A DNA stretch of 64,000 nt from Caribbeanibacter sp964518305. Lineage in GTDB: Bacteria; Gemmatimonadota; Gemmatimonadetes; Palauibacterales; Palauibacteraceae. The notes beneath the pieces were generated by a model that saw only the letters and a program-made list of their open reading frames with translations, had not been told where the DNA came from and ran no database searches. Both the position numbers and the translations under genes were made by a program. The DNA lies in contig CAZFDK010000003.1 of the NCBI GenBank assembly GCA_964518305.1, positions 1 to 64,000 on the forward strand, read 5' to 3'. This document shows positions 53,341 through 61,906 of the stretch, in pieces; positions within the stretch are counted from its first letter, which is position 1; each line of letters starts with the position of its first letter.

Positions 53341-56300
53341 ATGGTGGAAGATCGGAAGAGCAGGCGTCCGAGCGCTCTGGCGCGGAGCGTGCTCGTGTTG
53401 CTCGTCGTCGTGGGAGGCGTGGCCCTCCAGGTCGACGAGGTCCGCGGACAGTACTTCGGCCGGAACCAGGTCCAGTACGAGACGTTCGACTTCCAGGTCC
53501 TGGAGTCGGAGCACTTCGACGTCTACTACTACGAGCAGGAGGAAGAGGCGGCGACGCAGTCCGCCCGGATGGCGGAGCGATGGTACGCCCGCCTCTCCCG
53601 GCTCCTGGACCACAGCTTCCAGGGCCAGCAGCCCCTCATCCTGTACGCGAACCACCCCCACTTCACCCAGACAACGGCGCTGACGCAGTCTCCGGGGACG
53701 GGCACGCAGGGGGTCACCGAGCCGCTCAAGCGGCGGATCGTGCTGCCGATGGCGGGTCCGCTGCAGGACACGGACCACGTGATCGGCCACGAGCTGGTAC
53801 ACGGTTTCCAGTTCGACATGACCGGCATCAGCCCGCGGACGCCGCTCACCGGGGCGCCGGCGATCTCCTCTCTCCCGCTCTGGATGGTGGAGGGGATGGC
53901 CGAGTACCTCTCGGTGGGCCAGGGGAGCGCGCTCACGGCGATGTGGATGCGGGATGCTATGCTCCGGGAGGACCGGGAACTACCCTCTGTGGGCCAGCTG
54001 GCCAACGCGAGGAAATACTTTCCCTACCGGTACGGTCACGCGCTGTGGGCCTACATCGGCGGTCGCTGGGGCGACGAGCGGGTGCGGGAGATCTTCCTGC
54101 AGACGGCCCGTAGCGGTAGCCCTGCCCAGGCCATCGGCTCGGTGCTCCAGATCTCGCTCGACACGCTGAGCGCCGACTGGCACGCTGCGCTCCGCGACGC
54201 ATACGAGCCGGTGACCGGGGCCACCATGCCCCCGGACAGCTTCGGGGCCCCCATGCTCACCGAGGAGACGGTGGGAGGGGAGGTCAACCTGGGTGCCGCG
54301 CTGAGCCCGGACGGGGACAAGGTGGCGTTCCTGAACGAGCGGAGCCGCTTCGCCATCGATCTCTTCGTGGCGGACACCGAGACCGGGGAGGTACTCCAGC
54401 AGCTCAGCGAGACCGCCGTGGACCCCCATTTCCAGAGCCTGCAGTTCATCAACTCCGCCGGGGCCTGGGCGCCGGACAACCGGCGCCTGGCAGTGGCCGC
54501 CATCCGGAAGGGCGAGCCGGTGATCACCGTCTTCGACACCGAGACGGGGGATAGGAGCAGGGAGTTTCAGCTCCGGGGCCTGGGCGAGGCGTTCAACCCC
54601 ACCTGGTCGCCGACGGGCGAGCGGATCGCGTTCGTGGCGAACGATGGCGGCTACATGGACCTGTACGTCCTGGACGTGGAGACCGGGGAGGTGCGGGCCC
54701 TCACCGACGATCCGTGGACCGAGCTGCATCCCGACTGGTCCCCTGACGGCGAGAGGATCGCCTTCGTCACCGACCGATTCGGCGGCGAGCTGGACGTGCT
54801 GGAGTACGGCGAGTACGCGCTCGCCACGATCGCGCCCGAGGGGACGGGAATTCGCCAGATCCGAACGTTCCCTGGCGGCCGGGACACGAACCCACAGTGG
54901 TCGCCGGACGGCGAGAGCCTGTACTTCGTCTCGGCCCGGTCGGGCATCCCCAACGTCTACCGGCACGAGCTCTCGTCCGGGAGCACCCGGCAGGTCACGA
55001 ACGTCCAGACCGGCGTGAGCGGTATCACGCCGCTCAGCCCGGCGCTCAGCGTAGCCAGCGAGTCCGGAATGCTGGCGTTCAGCATCTTCGAGGGAGGGGC
55101 CTACAACGTCTACTCCACGGCGGAAGAGGAGCGCCTCGCCGGAACGGAGCCGAAGTCCTTCGCCGACACCACGGAGGTGGTGAGGCTTCCTCCGCAGACG
55201 AGTCGGCAGGACGAGCGCCTGGCGACTCTGATCGGCGATACCCGTCTGGGGCTCCCTGCGGCCGAGACCTTCGCCCGGCGCGACTACGCCCCGAGCCTGT
55301 CCCTGGACTTCGTTTCCCAGCCGAGCCTCGGCGCCTCGGTCAGCTCGTTCGGGTCCTTCATCGGCGGCGGCGCTTCGCTGTTCTTCAGCGATATGCTCGG
55401 GTACCACTCGCTCAGCACCCAGCTACAGCTTCAGATTCAGGACGGCAACGTGCTGAACGGGATCGGCGCCCTGGGCCAGTATCTGAACCAGAAGAACCGC
55501 ACCAACTGGGGGGTGGCCGCGGGCCAGATCCCGGACATCACGCAGGGCTTCCGCCAGGGTCGGGTCGACTTCGACGGGGACGGGGAGGGCAACGAGTTTC
55601 TCCGGGAGACCATCACGTTCTGGCAGGTCAACCGGCAGGCTGTGGGACTCCTTCGGTACCCCTTCAGCCAGGTCCAGCGCGTCGAGTTCAGCGCCGGCTT
55701 CAACCAGATCGACTTCGAGATCGAGTCGGACCGGCAGGTGTTCGACCTCCGGACGGGTCAGCAAATCGCGGATTCGACGCTGGCGGCCCCTGCCTGCGGC
55801 GACAGCCTGAGCTTCCGCCGCAACCTCTGCGAGCCGGGCACCCTGAACGAGGCGGTGGCCTCGGCCGCGCTCGTCTACGACAACTCGCTTCCGGGTCCCA
55901 CCGGTCCGATCAGGGGTCAGCGGTACAGGATCGAGGTGACGCCCAACGTCGGAACCCTGGACTATCTGTCGGGGCGCGCCGACTACCGCCGGTACGTCAT
56001 GCCCTTCGAGCCCCTCACGCTGGCCGGCCGCCTGATGCACTTCGGGCGATGGGGAGGGGAAGACGCGCGGGACGAGCGCCTGAACCGCCTGTTTCTCGGC
56101 TACTCGCAGCTCATCCGCGGCTACAGCTCCGGCTCCTTCGACGTGCGAGTCTGTGACCCCCGGGTGCCACTGGAACAGTGCCAGGAGCTGGACGTCTTCA
56201 GCCAGCTGTTCGGAACGCGCATCGGGGTGGGGAACATGGAGGCGCGCCTGCCGCTGCTGGGTCCGCTGGGGGCGCTGTCGAAGGTGGGCAACGTGCCCCC

Positions 56301-56538
56301 CATCGACCTCATCGGATTCTTCGACGCGGGGGTCGCCTGGTCGTCGAACCTCGAAGGTACCGCCAGCAACGAACAGGCCGTCTTCTTCGGCGGTGACCGG
56401 GACTTGCTGACGTCGGCCGGTGCAGGGTTACGGGTGAACCTGTTCGGGTTCGCGCTGGGCGAAGTGCACTGGGTCTACCCGTTCGACCGCCCCGAGAAGG
56501 GCGGCCACTTCCAGTTCGCCATCAACACGGGATTCTGA
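53341..56538 (+). CDS. peptidase-MA / TolB-like propeller / beta-barrel fusion protein
   Basis: 1065 residues from ATG 53341. A signal peptide (SVLVLLVVVGGVALQV) is cut near VRGQ. The first 290 residues form a gluzincin-type domain with HELVH (His150, Glu151, His154) and EGMAEYL near 184-190, including the third-ligand Glu188. Next comes a six-bladed TolB-like propeller with repeats such as FNPTWSPTGERIAFVAND, HPDWSPDGERIAFVTD and NPQWSPDGESLYFVSA, about 325-560. The last 400 residues form a BamA-like or surface-antigen barrel (FGWALGEV-like strands, final FQFAINTGF). The three parts suggest a protease displayed through the outer membrane. Confidence 0.85.
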   Translation: MVEDRKSRRPSALARSVLVLLVVVGGVALQVDEVRGQYFGRNQVQYETFDFQVLESEHFDVYYYEQEEEAATQSARMAERWYARLSRLLDHSFQGQQPLILYANHPHFTQTTALTQSPGTGTQGVTEPLKRRIVLPMAGPLQDTDHVIGHELVHGFQFDMTGISPRTPLTGAPAISSLPLWMVEGMAEYLSVGQGSALTAMWMRDAMLREDRELPSVGQLANARKYFPYRYGHALWAYIGGRWGDERVREIFLQTARSGSPAQAIGSVLQISLDTLSADWHAALRDAYEPVTGATMPPDSFGAPMLTEETVGGEVNLGAALSPDGDKVAFLNERSRFAIDLFVADTETGEVLQQLSETAVDPHFQSLQFINSAGAWAPDNRRLAVAAIRKGEPVITVFDTETGDRSREFQLRGLGEAFNPTWSPTGERIAFVANDGGYMDLYVLDVETGEVRALTDDPWTELHPDWSPDGERIAFVTDRFGGELDVLEYGEYALATIAPEGTGIRQIRTFPGGRDTNPQWSPDGESLYFVSARSGIPNVYRHELSSGSTRQVTNVQTGVSGITPLSPALSVASESGMLAFSIFEGGAYNVYSTAEEERLAGTEPKSFADTTEVVRLPPQTSRQDERLATLIGDTRLGLPAAETFARRDYAPSLSLDFVSQPSLGASVSSFGSFIGGGASLFFSDMLGYHSLSTQLQLQIQDGNVLNGIGALGQYLNQKNRTNWGVAAGQIPDITQGFRQGRVDFDGDGEGNEFLRETITFWQVNRQAVGLLRYPFSQVQRVEFSAGFNQIDFEIESDRQVFDLRTGQQIADSTLAAPACGDSLSFRRNLCEPGTLNEAVASAALVYDNSLPGPTGPIRGQRYRIEVTPNVGTLDYLSGRADYRRYVMPFEPLTLAGRLMHFGRWGGEDARDERLNRLFLGYSQLIRGYSSGSFDVRVCDPRVPLEQCQELDVFSQLFGTRIGVGNMEARLPLLGPLGALSKVGNVPPIDLIGFFDAGVAWSSNLEGTASNEQAVFFGGDRDLLTSAGAGLRVNLFGFALGEVHWVYPFDRPEKGGHFQFAINTGF

Positions 56539-56584
56539 TCAGCGGCCCGCGTCGCTCCGGCCCACGTCCCGGAGCGAGCTCATC

Positions 56585-57586
56585 ATGACCGCCATCATCG
56601 AGACCAGCGGCCTGAGCAAGCGCTACGGCGACGTCACGGCGCTCAGGGAAATCGAGCTCACGGTGCGCGCCGGGTCGGTGGTGGGCCTCCTCGGGCCGAA
56701 CGGCGCCGGAAAGACCACGCTCGTCGAGATCCTGGAGGGCCTCCGTGAGCCCTCCGACGGCCGGGTCTCGGTGCTCGGTGCCGACCCGCACGACGGCGAG
56801 GCGTCGCTCCGGGAGCGGATCGGTGTCCAGCTCCAGCGGACGAGCTTCCCGGAGACTCTCTCGGTGAGGGAGATCCTGGAGCTCTTCCGCTCCTTCTACC
56901 GCGAACCGGTGGCGCTCGACGAGCTCCTGGATACGGTGGGGCTTCGAGAGAAGACGAGCGCCCGTCCCGAAGAGCTCTCAGGGGGACAGCGTCAGCGTCT
57001 GGCCCTGGCCACGGCCCTTGTGGGGCGTCCCGAGCTTCTGATCCTGGACGAGCCAACGGCGGGACTGGACCCGGCGGCGAGGCGATCGCTCCACGAGCTC
57101 CTTCGCGGCCTGCAGGGAGACGGCCGAACCATCCTCCTAACCACCCACTACACCGAGGAGGCGGAGAAGCTGTGTGACCGAATCCTGATGCTCCGCGACG
57201 GTGAGCTCGTGGCCGACGGGTCGCCCCTGGAGCTGGTGAAGGGAGCGGGGGGGGAATCTCGTATCTGGGTGGAGGTGGACGCCCAGCTGGACCCGTCACC
57301 GCTGGTGGAAGCCGGGGCCCGGGAGGACGGCGCGGAGGGCTCGTACCGCTGCTTCACCACGCGGCAGCCCGCGCGGGCCATCGAGGTGCTGGGAACGATG
57401 CTTCGGGATCAGGGGCTCGAGCTGGAGGATCTCCGCGTGAAGCGTCCGACGCTCGAGGATGTGTATCTCGAGCTGATGGAGGAAGTCGACGTCGTGCGTC
57501 AGCCGGAGGGCCATGGCGGCCCCGAGCGTCCGGCGGAGGGCACGGCCATGACTACGTCCGGAGACCGCCGGGGCGCAACGGGATGA
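56585..57586 (+). CDS. ABC transporter ATP-binding subunit, ABC-2 exporter type
   Basis: 333 residues. Walker A GPNGAGKTT near 39-47, Q-loop in GVQLQRT, signature LSGGQRQRLALA near 133-144, Walker B LLILDEPTAGLDP near 152-164 and the switch His in TTHYTEEAE near 183-191 are all intact. The C-terminal ~110 residues after the ATPase match the accessory part of DrrA/CcmA-type exporters. Its stop overlaps the ATG of the permease (ATGA), as in most two-gene ABC-2 exporters. Exported substrate unknown. Confidence 0.93.
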   Translation: MTAIIETSGLSKRYGDVTALREIELTVRAGSVVGLLGPNGAGKTTLVEILEGLREPSDGRVSVLGADPHDGEASLRERIGVQLQRTSFPETLSVREILELFRSFYREPVALDELLDTVGLREKTSARPEELSGGQRQRLALATALVGRPELLILDEPTAGLDPAARRSLHELLRGLQGDGRTILLTTHYTEEAEKLCDRILMLRDGELVADGSPLELVKGAGGESRIWVEVDAQLDPSPLVEAGAREDGAEGSYRCFTTRQPARAIEVLGTMLRDQGLELEDLRVKRPTLEDVYLELMEEVDVVRQPEGHGGPERPAEGTAMTTSGDRRGATG

Positions 57587-58791
57587 CGCGTCGGGTGCTG
57601 CCCAGGGGACTGGCCGCGCTCACCCGCGCGTACCTTCTCGACGCGTTCCGCTCCAAGACGTCGCTCTTCTGGAACTTCGCCTTTCCCCTGTTCTTCCTCT
57701 TCGCGTTCGCCGTGGGCCTGGCCGACGGGCGCCCCGACGCGGTTACCTATCTGATGCCGGGGTTGTTCACGCTCACGATCGTGGCCATCAGCTTTGCCGG
57801 GGTCTCCTATCGACTCATCGCGGACCGGGAGAAGGAGGTCCTGCGCCGGTACCGAACCACGCCCGTCGGGGCGGGAGTGGTGGTCGTCGCGAACGCGGGC
57901 GCGGCCCTCGCGGTGCTCGGCGTGGCTCTTCTCCTGCTGGCGGCTACGGCTTTCGCCGTCTTCGGCATCAGCGTGGAAGGAGGGATACTGCAGCTCCTGG
58001 CTGTGCTGGCGGCTGGGGCGGGCGCCTTCGTGCCGCTGGGGCTGATCCTGGGCAGCCTCACCTCCTCGATGCGGACGGCACCGGCCGTGACCAACGCCAT
58101 CTTCTTCCCGCTGATCTTCGTCTCGGGAGCGGCGGTGCCCTTTGCCATGCTGCCGGGCTGGGTGCAGGAGGTGGGCCGGTTCGTGCCCGCCACCTATCTT
58201 GTCGAAGCCCTTCAGGCCGTGATGGTGCGCGGAGAGTCGTGGTCAACGCTCCGAGTGCCGATATCGATCCTCGCGTGCACGGGTCTCGTCGGAGGTGGGC
58301 TCAGCGCCTGGCTCTTCCGCTGGGAGAGTCGCGAGCCGGTGGAGCGGGAGCGCCTGCTCGCCGCTGCGGGGATCCTGGGCCTCTTCCTGGGGGGACTGGG
58401 CTGGCTGGGGCCCCGGCTCGAGATCGCCACTGACGCCGGTCCCCTGGAGCAGCAGGTGCGGGAGAGGGTCAGCCGGCATGTACCCGCCGGAGGAGCCTCC
58501 GCCGCTCCGGGCGCACGGCGGGCCCGGGAGGGGTCGGCCTCCTACGAGCCGACCCTCCGGACCGGCACGCGGAGCCGGGTCCGCTCCCACTCGACCACCA
58601 GGTGGGCCACGTTCTCTCCCTGCGGTTCGAACGAGAGGGTGAGGTTCTCCACCATGCTCTCGGTCTCGGACGGCGAGACGGTGGCGGAGCCGATGTCCTC
58701 GGAGCGCACGCTTTCGTCGATGGGTACTCCCCACCTCTCGGTGGCCCCGTTCACGGCGATCTCCCACTGGTCTTCCCCGGGTACGGCGTAG
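57583..58791 (+). CDS. ABC-2 type permease with reading frame running into the opposing gene
   Basis: 402 residues as open. The first ~285 are a normal six-helix ABC-2 permease: WNFAFPLFFLFAFAVG, VAISFAGVSYRLIADREKE, ALAVLGVALLLLAAT, PLIFVSGAAVPFAMLPG and ILACTGLVGGGLSAWLF. A seventh hydrophobic segment lies near 268-283. After about residue 300 (position 58480) the sequence turns into low-complexity residues that lie antisense to the DUF2911 gene, overlapping it by about 250 bp. A stop codon was probably lost by a frameshift, or the extension is real; family members usually end near residue 250-260. Confidence 0.75.
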   Translation: MTRRVLPRGLAALTRAYLLDAFRSKTSLFWNFAFPLFFLFAFAVGLADGRPDAVTYLMPGLFTLTIVAISFAGVSYRLIADREKEVLRRYRTTPVGAGVVVVANAGAALAVLGVALLLLAATAFAVFGISVEGGILQLLAVLAAGAGAFVPLGLILGSLTSSMRTAPAVTNAIFFPLIFVSGAAVPFAMLPGWVQEVGRFVPATYLVEALQAVMVRGESWSTLRVPISILACTGLVGGGLSAWLFRWESREPVERERLLAAAGILGLFLGGLGWLGPRLEIATDAGPLEQQVRERVSRHVPAGGASAAPGARRAREGSASYEPTLRTGTRSRVRSHSTTRWATFSPCGSNERVRFSTMLSVSDGETVAEPMSSERTLSSMGTPHLSVAPFTAISHWSSPGTA

Positions 58792-59135
58792 AGGACGTAC
58801 GAACCCGGCTCGATCCGGACTCCGCCGATCTCGGCGGGGAAGGTGAGGTGCAGGGTCGTGGGCTCATTGGCCCCCATCCGCCATGGCTGACCGAAGGGCA
58901 CGAGCTCGCCCATGATCTCTCGTCCCCGGGCCCGGGGGCTGCTGTAGCAGATCTTCGCGACCTGGCCGCCGAGCTGCACGGAGGCCGAGTCCGGCGGACT
59001 CGCCCGGTTCGTCAGCTCCTCGCCCGAGGCCTGGAAGGAGCAGGTGGGTGTCTCCTGGGCGGGGGACGGCTTCGGGCTACCGGCCATCAGGAGGAGACAG
59101 GCTGCAGTCAGCGCGCATGCGGTTTGTCCCTTCAT
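58542..59135 (-). CDS. DUF2911 exported protein
   Basis: 197 residues from the ATG at 59135, with GGAGGTCAGG ahead; an earlier ATG at 59195 would place extra residues before the signal (CALTAACLLLMAG). The DUF2911 signature is clear: KICYSSPRARGREIMG, LVPFGQPWRMGANEPT and GSYVLYAVPGEDQWEIAVN split by short loops. The domain is beta-rich and its role is unknown, though it is common in Bacteroidota and Gemmatimonadota. The 3' end lies opposite the extended permease frame. Confidence 0.88.
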   Translation of the reverse strand: MKGQTACALTAACLLLMAGSPKPSPAQETPTCSFQASGEELTNRASPPDSASVQLGGQVAKICYSSPRARGREIMGELVPFGQPWRMGANEPTTLHLTFPAEIGGVRIEPGSYVLYAVPGEDQWEIAVNGATERWGVPIDESVRSEDIGSATVSPSETESMVENLTLSFEPQGENVAHLVVEWERTRLRVPVRRVGS

Positions 59136-59250
59136 CCTGACCTCCGTGCTTTCAGTGAGGTGAGGGCCTGGCCTTCTCGAGCGTCTGGCGGGCAACGGTT
59201 CGGCGACGTTCCTGCCGACGTCGCAAGATAACGGGAATGTAGCCCGGTCG

Positions 59251-59472
59251 TCACGTCGGCTCCTCGGGGAGGAAGATCCACAGGGCCACGTACAGGAGCC
59301 ACATGGGCCCCGGGAAGAAGCTCAGAACGATCCACAGGATCCTCGCGCCCGCGGGCGAGATCCCGAGATAGCGGGCGAGCCCCCCGCAGACTCCGGCGAT
59401 CCAGCGCTCGTTCGTGGAGCGCACGAGACGCCGGTCGGCGGATCGATGTCGTGACGTGGGGGTCGGGGCCAT
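59251..59472 (-). CDS. PspC-domain membrane protein
   Basis: 73 residues. The PspC domain shows ERWIAGVCGGLARYLGISP (about 22-40), then RILWIVLSFFPGPMWLLYVALWIFLP as a membrane segment split by a proline near 53-56. PspC is part of the phage-shock envelope response in enterobacteria; in other phyla short PspC proteins stand alone. No PspA, PspB or PspF gene is nearby. Confidence 0.87.
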   Translation of the reverse strand: MAPTPTSRHRSADRRLVRSTNERWIAGVCGGLARYLGISPAGARILWIVLSFFPGPMWLLYVALWIFLPEEPT

Positions 59473-59556
59473 CTGGTCGTACTCCCTATCGGGTGATCGG
59501 AGACACGCGGCGGAACCGGCACCGGGGCCGCGGCAAGTGGCCCGAGCCCCGGTGCG

Positions 59557-60216
59557 TCACTGCGGGGGGTCCCTACCTCCCGGCCCCCGTACGGTCGGCG
59601 CGCCGGTCGTGTCGGGGGGCTGGAAGCGGATCGGCTGCTGTACCCAGACGGCGACCGTCTCGCCTGCCTGCTCTGCGGGCCTGAACCGCATGGCGCGGGC
59701 CACCACCCTGGCGGCCCTGTTCAACGCCTGGAAGTCGCTCGGCTCCCGGACCACGACCCGAATCACCTCTCCGTCGTCATTCACGTACAGCCACAGGGTG
59801 ACGGAGCCGCCCACCCTCATGACCTCGAGACTGCCGGGATAGAGGTCCAGCAGGATCCGCTCGACTTCTCCCCGGTTGATGAGCCGCGGCGGGACGTCGT
59901 GGGGCATGACCTGGGGCGGGGGGATCGAGCCGGGATCGTCGTTCGGGGGGTCGGGCTGCGGCGGACTCGGAGTCGGAACCGGAATGGCGGGCTCCGGGAT
60001 GACGACTCGCGGCGGCGCCTCTGCGACGTTGCTGGGAAGACTCACGACCTGAAGTTCCGGCGTGGGCGTGTGCTGTCGGGACGAGGGGATCACCGGGAGC
60101 GCGAAGAACAGGACCGCGTGCAGGGACATCGATACCACGAGGCCGATGAGCCACCGGCGCCCGTCTCGCTGTCGGAAGCGGTGGTGAGCTGTATCGCCCG
60201 GGGGTAGTGTCTCCAT
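59557..60216 (-). CDS. TonB-like energy transducer
   Basis: 219 residues. The N-terminal anchor helix (WLIGLVVSMSLHAVLFFALPV) lies at 22-42, with the conserved His in the middle. A Pro-rich linker spans 50-108, and the C-terminal TonB domain runs from about 113 with GSVTLWLYVNDDGEV, then ARVVARAMRFRPAEQ and VWVQQPIRF near the end. It would couple the inner-membrane ExbB/ExbD motor, not found here, to outer-membrane receptors. The ATG lies only six bases after TATAAT, so the mRNA may be leaderless. Confidence 0.88.
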   Translation of the reverse strand: METLPPGDTAHHRFRQRDGRRWLIGLVVSMSLHAVLFFALPVIPSSRQHTPTPELQVVSLPSNVAEAPPRVVIPEPAIPVPTPSPPQPDPPNDDPGSIPPPQVMPHDVPPRLINRGEVERILLDLYPGSLEVMRVGGSVTLWLYVNDDGEVIRVVVREPSDFQALNRAARVVARAMRFRPAEQAGETVAVWVQQPIRFQPPDTTGAPTVRGPGGRDPPQ

Positions 60217-60222
60217 GTCGCA

Positions 60223-60228
60223 ATTATA
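60223..60228 (-). promoter_or_regulatory. TATAAT -10 box directly before the TonB-like gene
   Basis: Minus-strand TATAAT ends six bases before the ATG at 60216, placing the likely transcript start at or within a base or two of the ATG. No Shine-Dalgarno sequence is present and no convincing -35 box lies 16-18 bases upstream. Either leaderless translation or chance. Confidence 0.45.
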
Positions 60229-60430
60229 ACGTACGTAATCAGTCCTGATCGTTCCGTCCGCATGGCTCCATCCGCGTTCCGCGGATCGTCCGCACCCGTC
60301 CTACACGCCGGGGCTCCGATTGGAGCGGAGGTCGGGTTACGTTGTCGGTCACCGTTCGAGCAAATCGCTCCGCCCGGCTCGATTCGCAGGAGCCCGCGTG
60401 CGGGGCGCACCGTCATGGGGGACGAGTGCA

Positions 60431-61066
60431 GTGAGCGACAATCTGGCCAGGAAGCTGGAGGCGCTGCCCGCGGGGACCGACGCCGTATCCCCGGACGGGG
60501 AAGAGCGGTCGGACGGCGAGGGTGTGCCGGAGGACGAGCCGCGCCTCGTGCTCTCGGTCCAGGAGGGCAGCCGTCGGGCGTTCGGTCGCCTGGTCGATCG
60601 TTACCTGGACGAGGCCTACGCGGTGGCGGTGGGCATCCTCCACCGCTCTCACGCAGCCGAGGACGCGGTCCAGAACGCCTTCCTCCGAGCCCTGGACCGG
60701 ATCGACGATCTCGAAGCCGGAAGCCCCTTCGGACCCTGGTTCTTCAGGGTTCTGAGGTCGGTGTGCTACAACGCCCGGCGCCGCGAGAGCCGGCAGCCCG
60801 ACGCCTCCATTCCACCGGGCACGTCGGGTGGAGCCGACCCGGAGGAAGAAGCGCTGCGGCGCCTCGATCGTGCGCGCGTAGTGGAGGCGCTGGGCGACCT
60901 GCCGGAGCGGCAGCGAACCGCGGTTCTGCTCTACGACATCCAGGGATACTCCCATTCGGAGATCGGCGAAATCCTGGGCATCAGCCCCGGGACGTCCCGC
61001 GCCCATCTCCACCACGGCCGGAAGAAGATGCGACAGACGCTCGGAGCGGACGTGCTCGATGGGTGA
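60431..61066 (+). CDS. ECF-type RNA polymerase sigma factor
   Basis: 211 residues from GTG 60431, behind GGGGGACGAG. Region 2 runs about 46-107 (AFGRLVDRYLDEAYAVA, HAAEDAVQNAFLRALDRI, PWFFRVLRSVCYNARRR) and region 4 about 150-205 (LPERQRTAVLLYDIQGYSH, EIGEILGISPGTSRAHLHHG). It directs RNA polymerase to genes of a stress or envelope regulon. It overlaps the next gene by eight bases. Confidence 0.93.
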   Translation: MSDNLARKLEALPAGTDAVSPDGEERSDGEGVPEDEPRLVLSVQEGSRRAFGRLVDRYLDEAYAVAVGILHRSHAAEDAVQNAFLRALDRIDDLEAGSPFGPWFFRVLRSVCYNARRRESRQPDASIPPGTSGGADPEEEALRRLDRARVVEALGDLPERQRTAVLLYDIQGYSHSEIGEILGISPGTSRAHLHHGRKKMRQTLGADVLDG

Positions 61067-61427
61067 CGACCGGACGGACGGCTGGCCGAGTTGGCTCGCG
61101 CCCCTGCGGCCCGAGGGCCGCCGGCGTCGGCGGCTTAGGTCCGGGATCGTCGCCGAGGCCGGGGACGAACTCGCGCGGCGGGAGCGCCGGGCGGTGCTGG
61201 ACGTGGCGTCGGGGTGGACCCGGAGGATCCTCCCGCTGGCTGCTGCCGTGATACTGGCTTTCGGCTGGGCCGCAGCCCGCGGCACTCCGGGGTCCCCGGC
61301 CACGGAGTCCATCGCCGCCGAACGGCTCGTGGATCCGGACTCCGCCGGAGAGTTGCCCGGAATCCTGGTGAACCGTCCGGAGCCCAGCACCGACCGGGTT
61401 CTCCAGAGCGTGGTCTACGAGCCCTGA
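61059..61427 (+). CDS. putative anti-sigma factor, single membrane helix
   Basis: 122 residues from an ATG inside the end of the sigma gene. The N-terminal 50 residues are Arg-rich and cytoplasmic; one helix (ILPLAAAVILAFGWAAA) lies at 57-74; the rest is external. No ZAS-type zinc motif (HXXXCXXC) is present, so an anti-sigma role rests on position and topology alone. Confidence 0.6.
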   Translation: MGDDRTDGWPSWLAPLRPEGRRRRRLRSGIVAEAGDELARRERRAVLDVASGWTRRILPLAAAVILAFGWAAARGTPGSPATESIAAERLVDPDSAGELPGILVNRPEPSTDRVLQSVVYEP

Positions 61428-61441
61428 GCCGTACGATCTCC

Positions 61442-61906
61442 TTGCGTCGCTCTCAGGCCCTCGTCACGCTGCTTCTCGCCGCCACCTTCACCGCCGGCGT
61501 GGCTGGAGGAGTGGCGGCGGATCGGCTCTGGCTCCGTCCGTCACCGGCCGCGGCCGATACCGATGGCGCCGACGACCGGCGGGACAGCGGGGCAGAATCG
61601 GATCACGAGGACGATGAGGACGAGGACACGGTGATCGAGCGTTTTTCGGAGGAGCTCGGACTGAGCACACGACAGGAAGCCAGGATCGATACCATCCTGG
61701 AGCACTATCGGGAGAGCATGAAGGAGCTCCGACGCGAGGTCCGTCCCCGCTACGACGCCCTGGTGGACTCGGCCCGGCAGCGAATCGAGGGTGTCCTCGA
61801 TTCCGTCCAGGCCAGTAAGTACCGCCAGCTCCTCGAGCGGAAGGCCGAGGACGGGAAACACGAGGAGGACCGGGACGGGGACGACGACGGGTCGGATAAG
61901 CGGTGA
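61442..61906 (+). CDS. CpxP/Spy-like periplasmic protein with acidic flanks
   Basis: About 154 residues if translation begins at TTG 61442; no ATG or GTG fits, and a longer in-frame ATG at 61214 would overlap the upstream gene by 214 bp. A signal or anchor helix (LVTLLLAATFTAGVAGG) is followed by a very acidic stretch, then helices LGLSTRQEARIDTILEHY, MKELRREVRPRYDALVDS and VLDSVQASKYRQLLE, the pattern of heavy-metal-sensor/Spy proteins. The C-terminus is again acidic. Likely an envelope stress sensor or chaperone. Its stop overlaps the next start. Confidence 0.65.
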   Translation: MRRSQALVTLLLAATFTAGVAGGVAADRLWLRPSPAAADTDGADDRRDSGAESDHEDDEDEDTVIERFSEELGLSTRQEARIDTILEHYRESMKELRREVRPRYDALVDSARQRIEGVLDSVQASKYRQLLERKAEDGKHEEDRDGDDDGSDKR

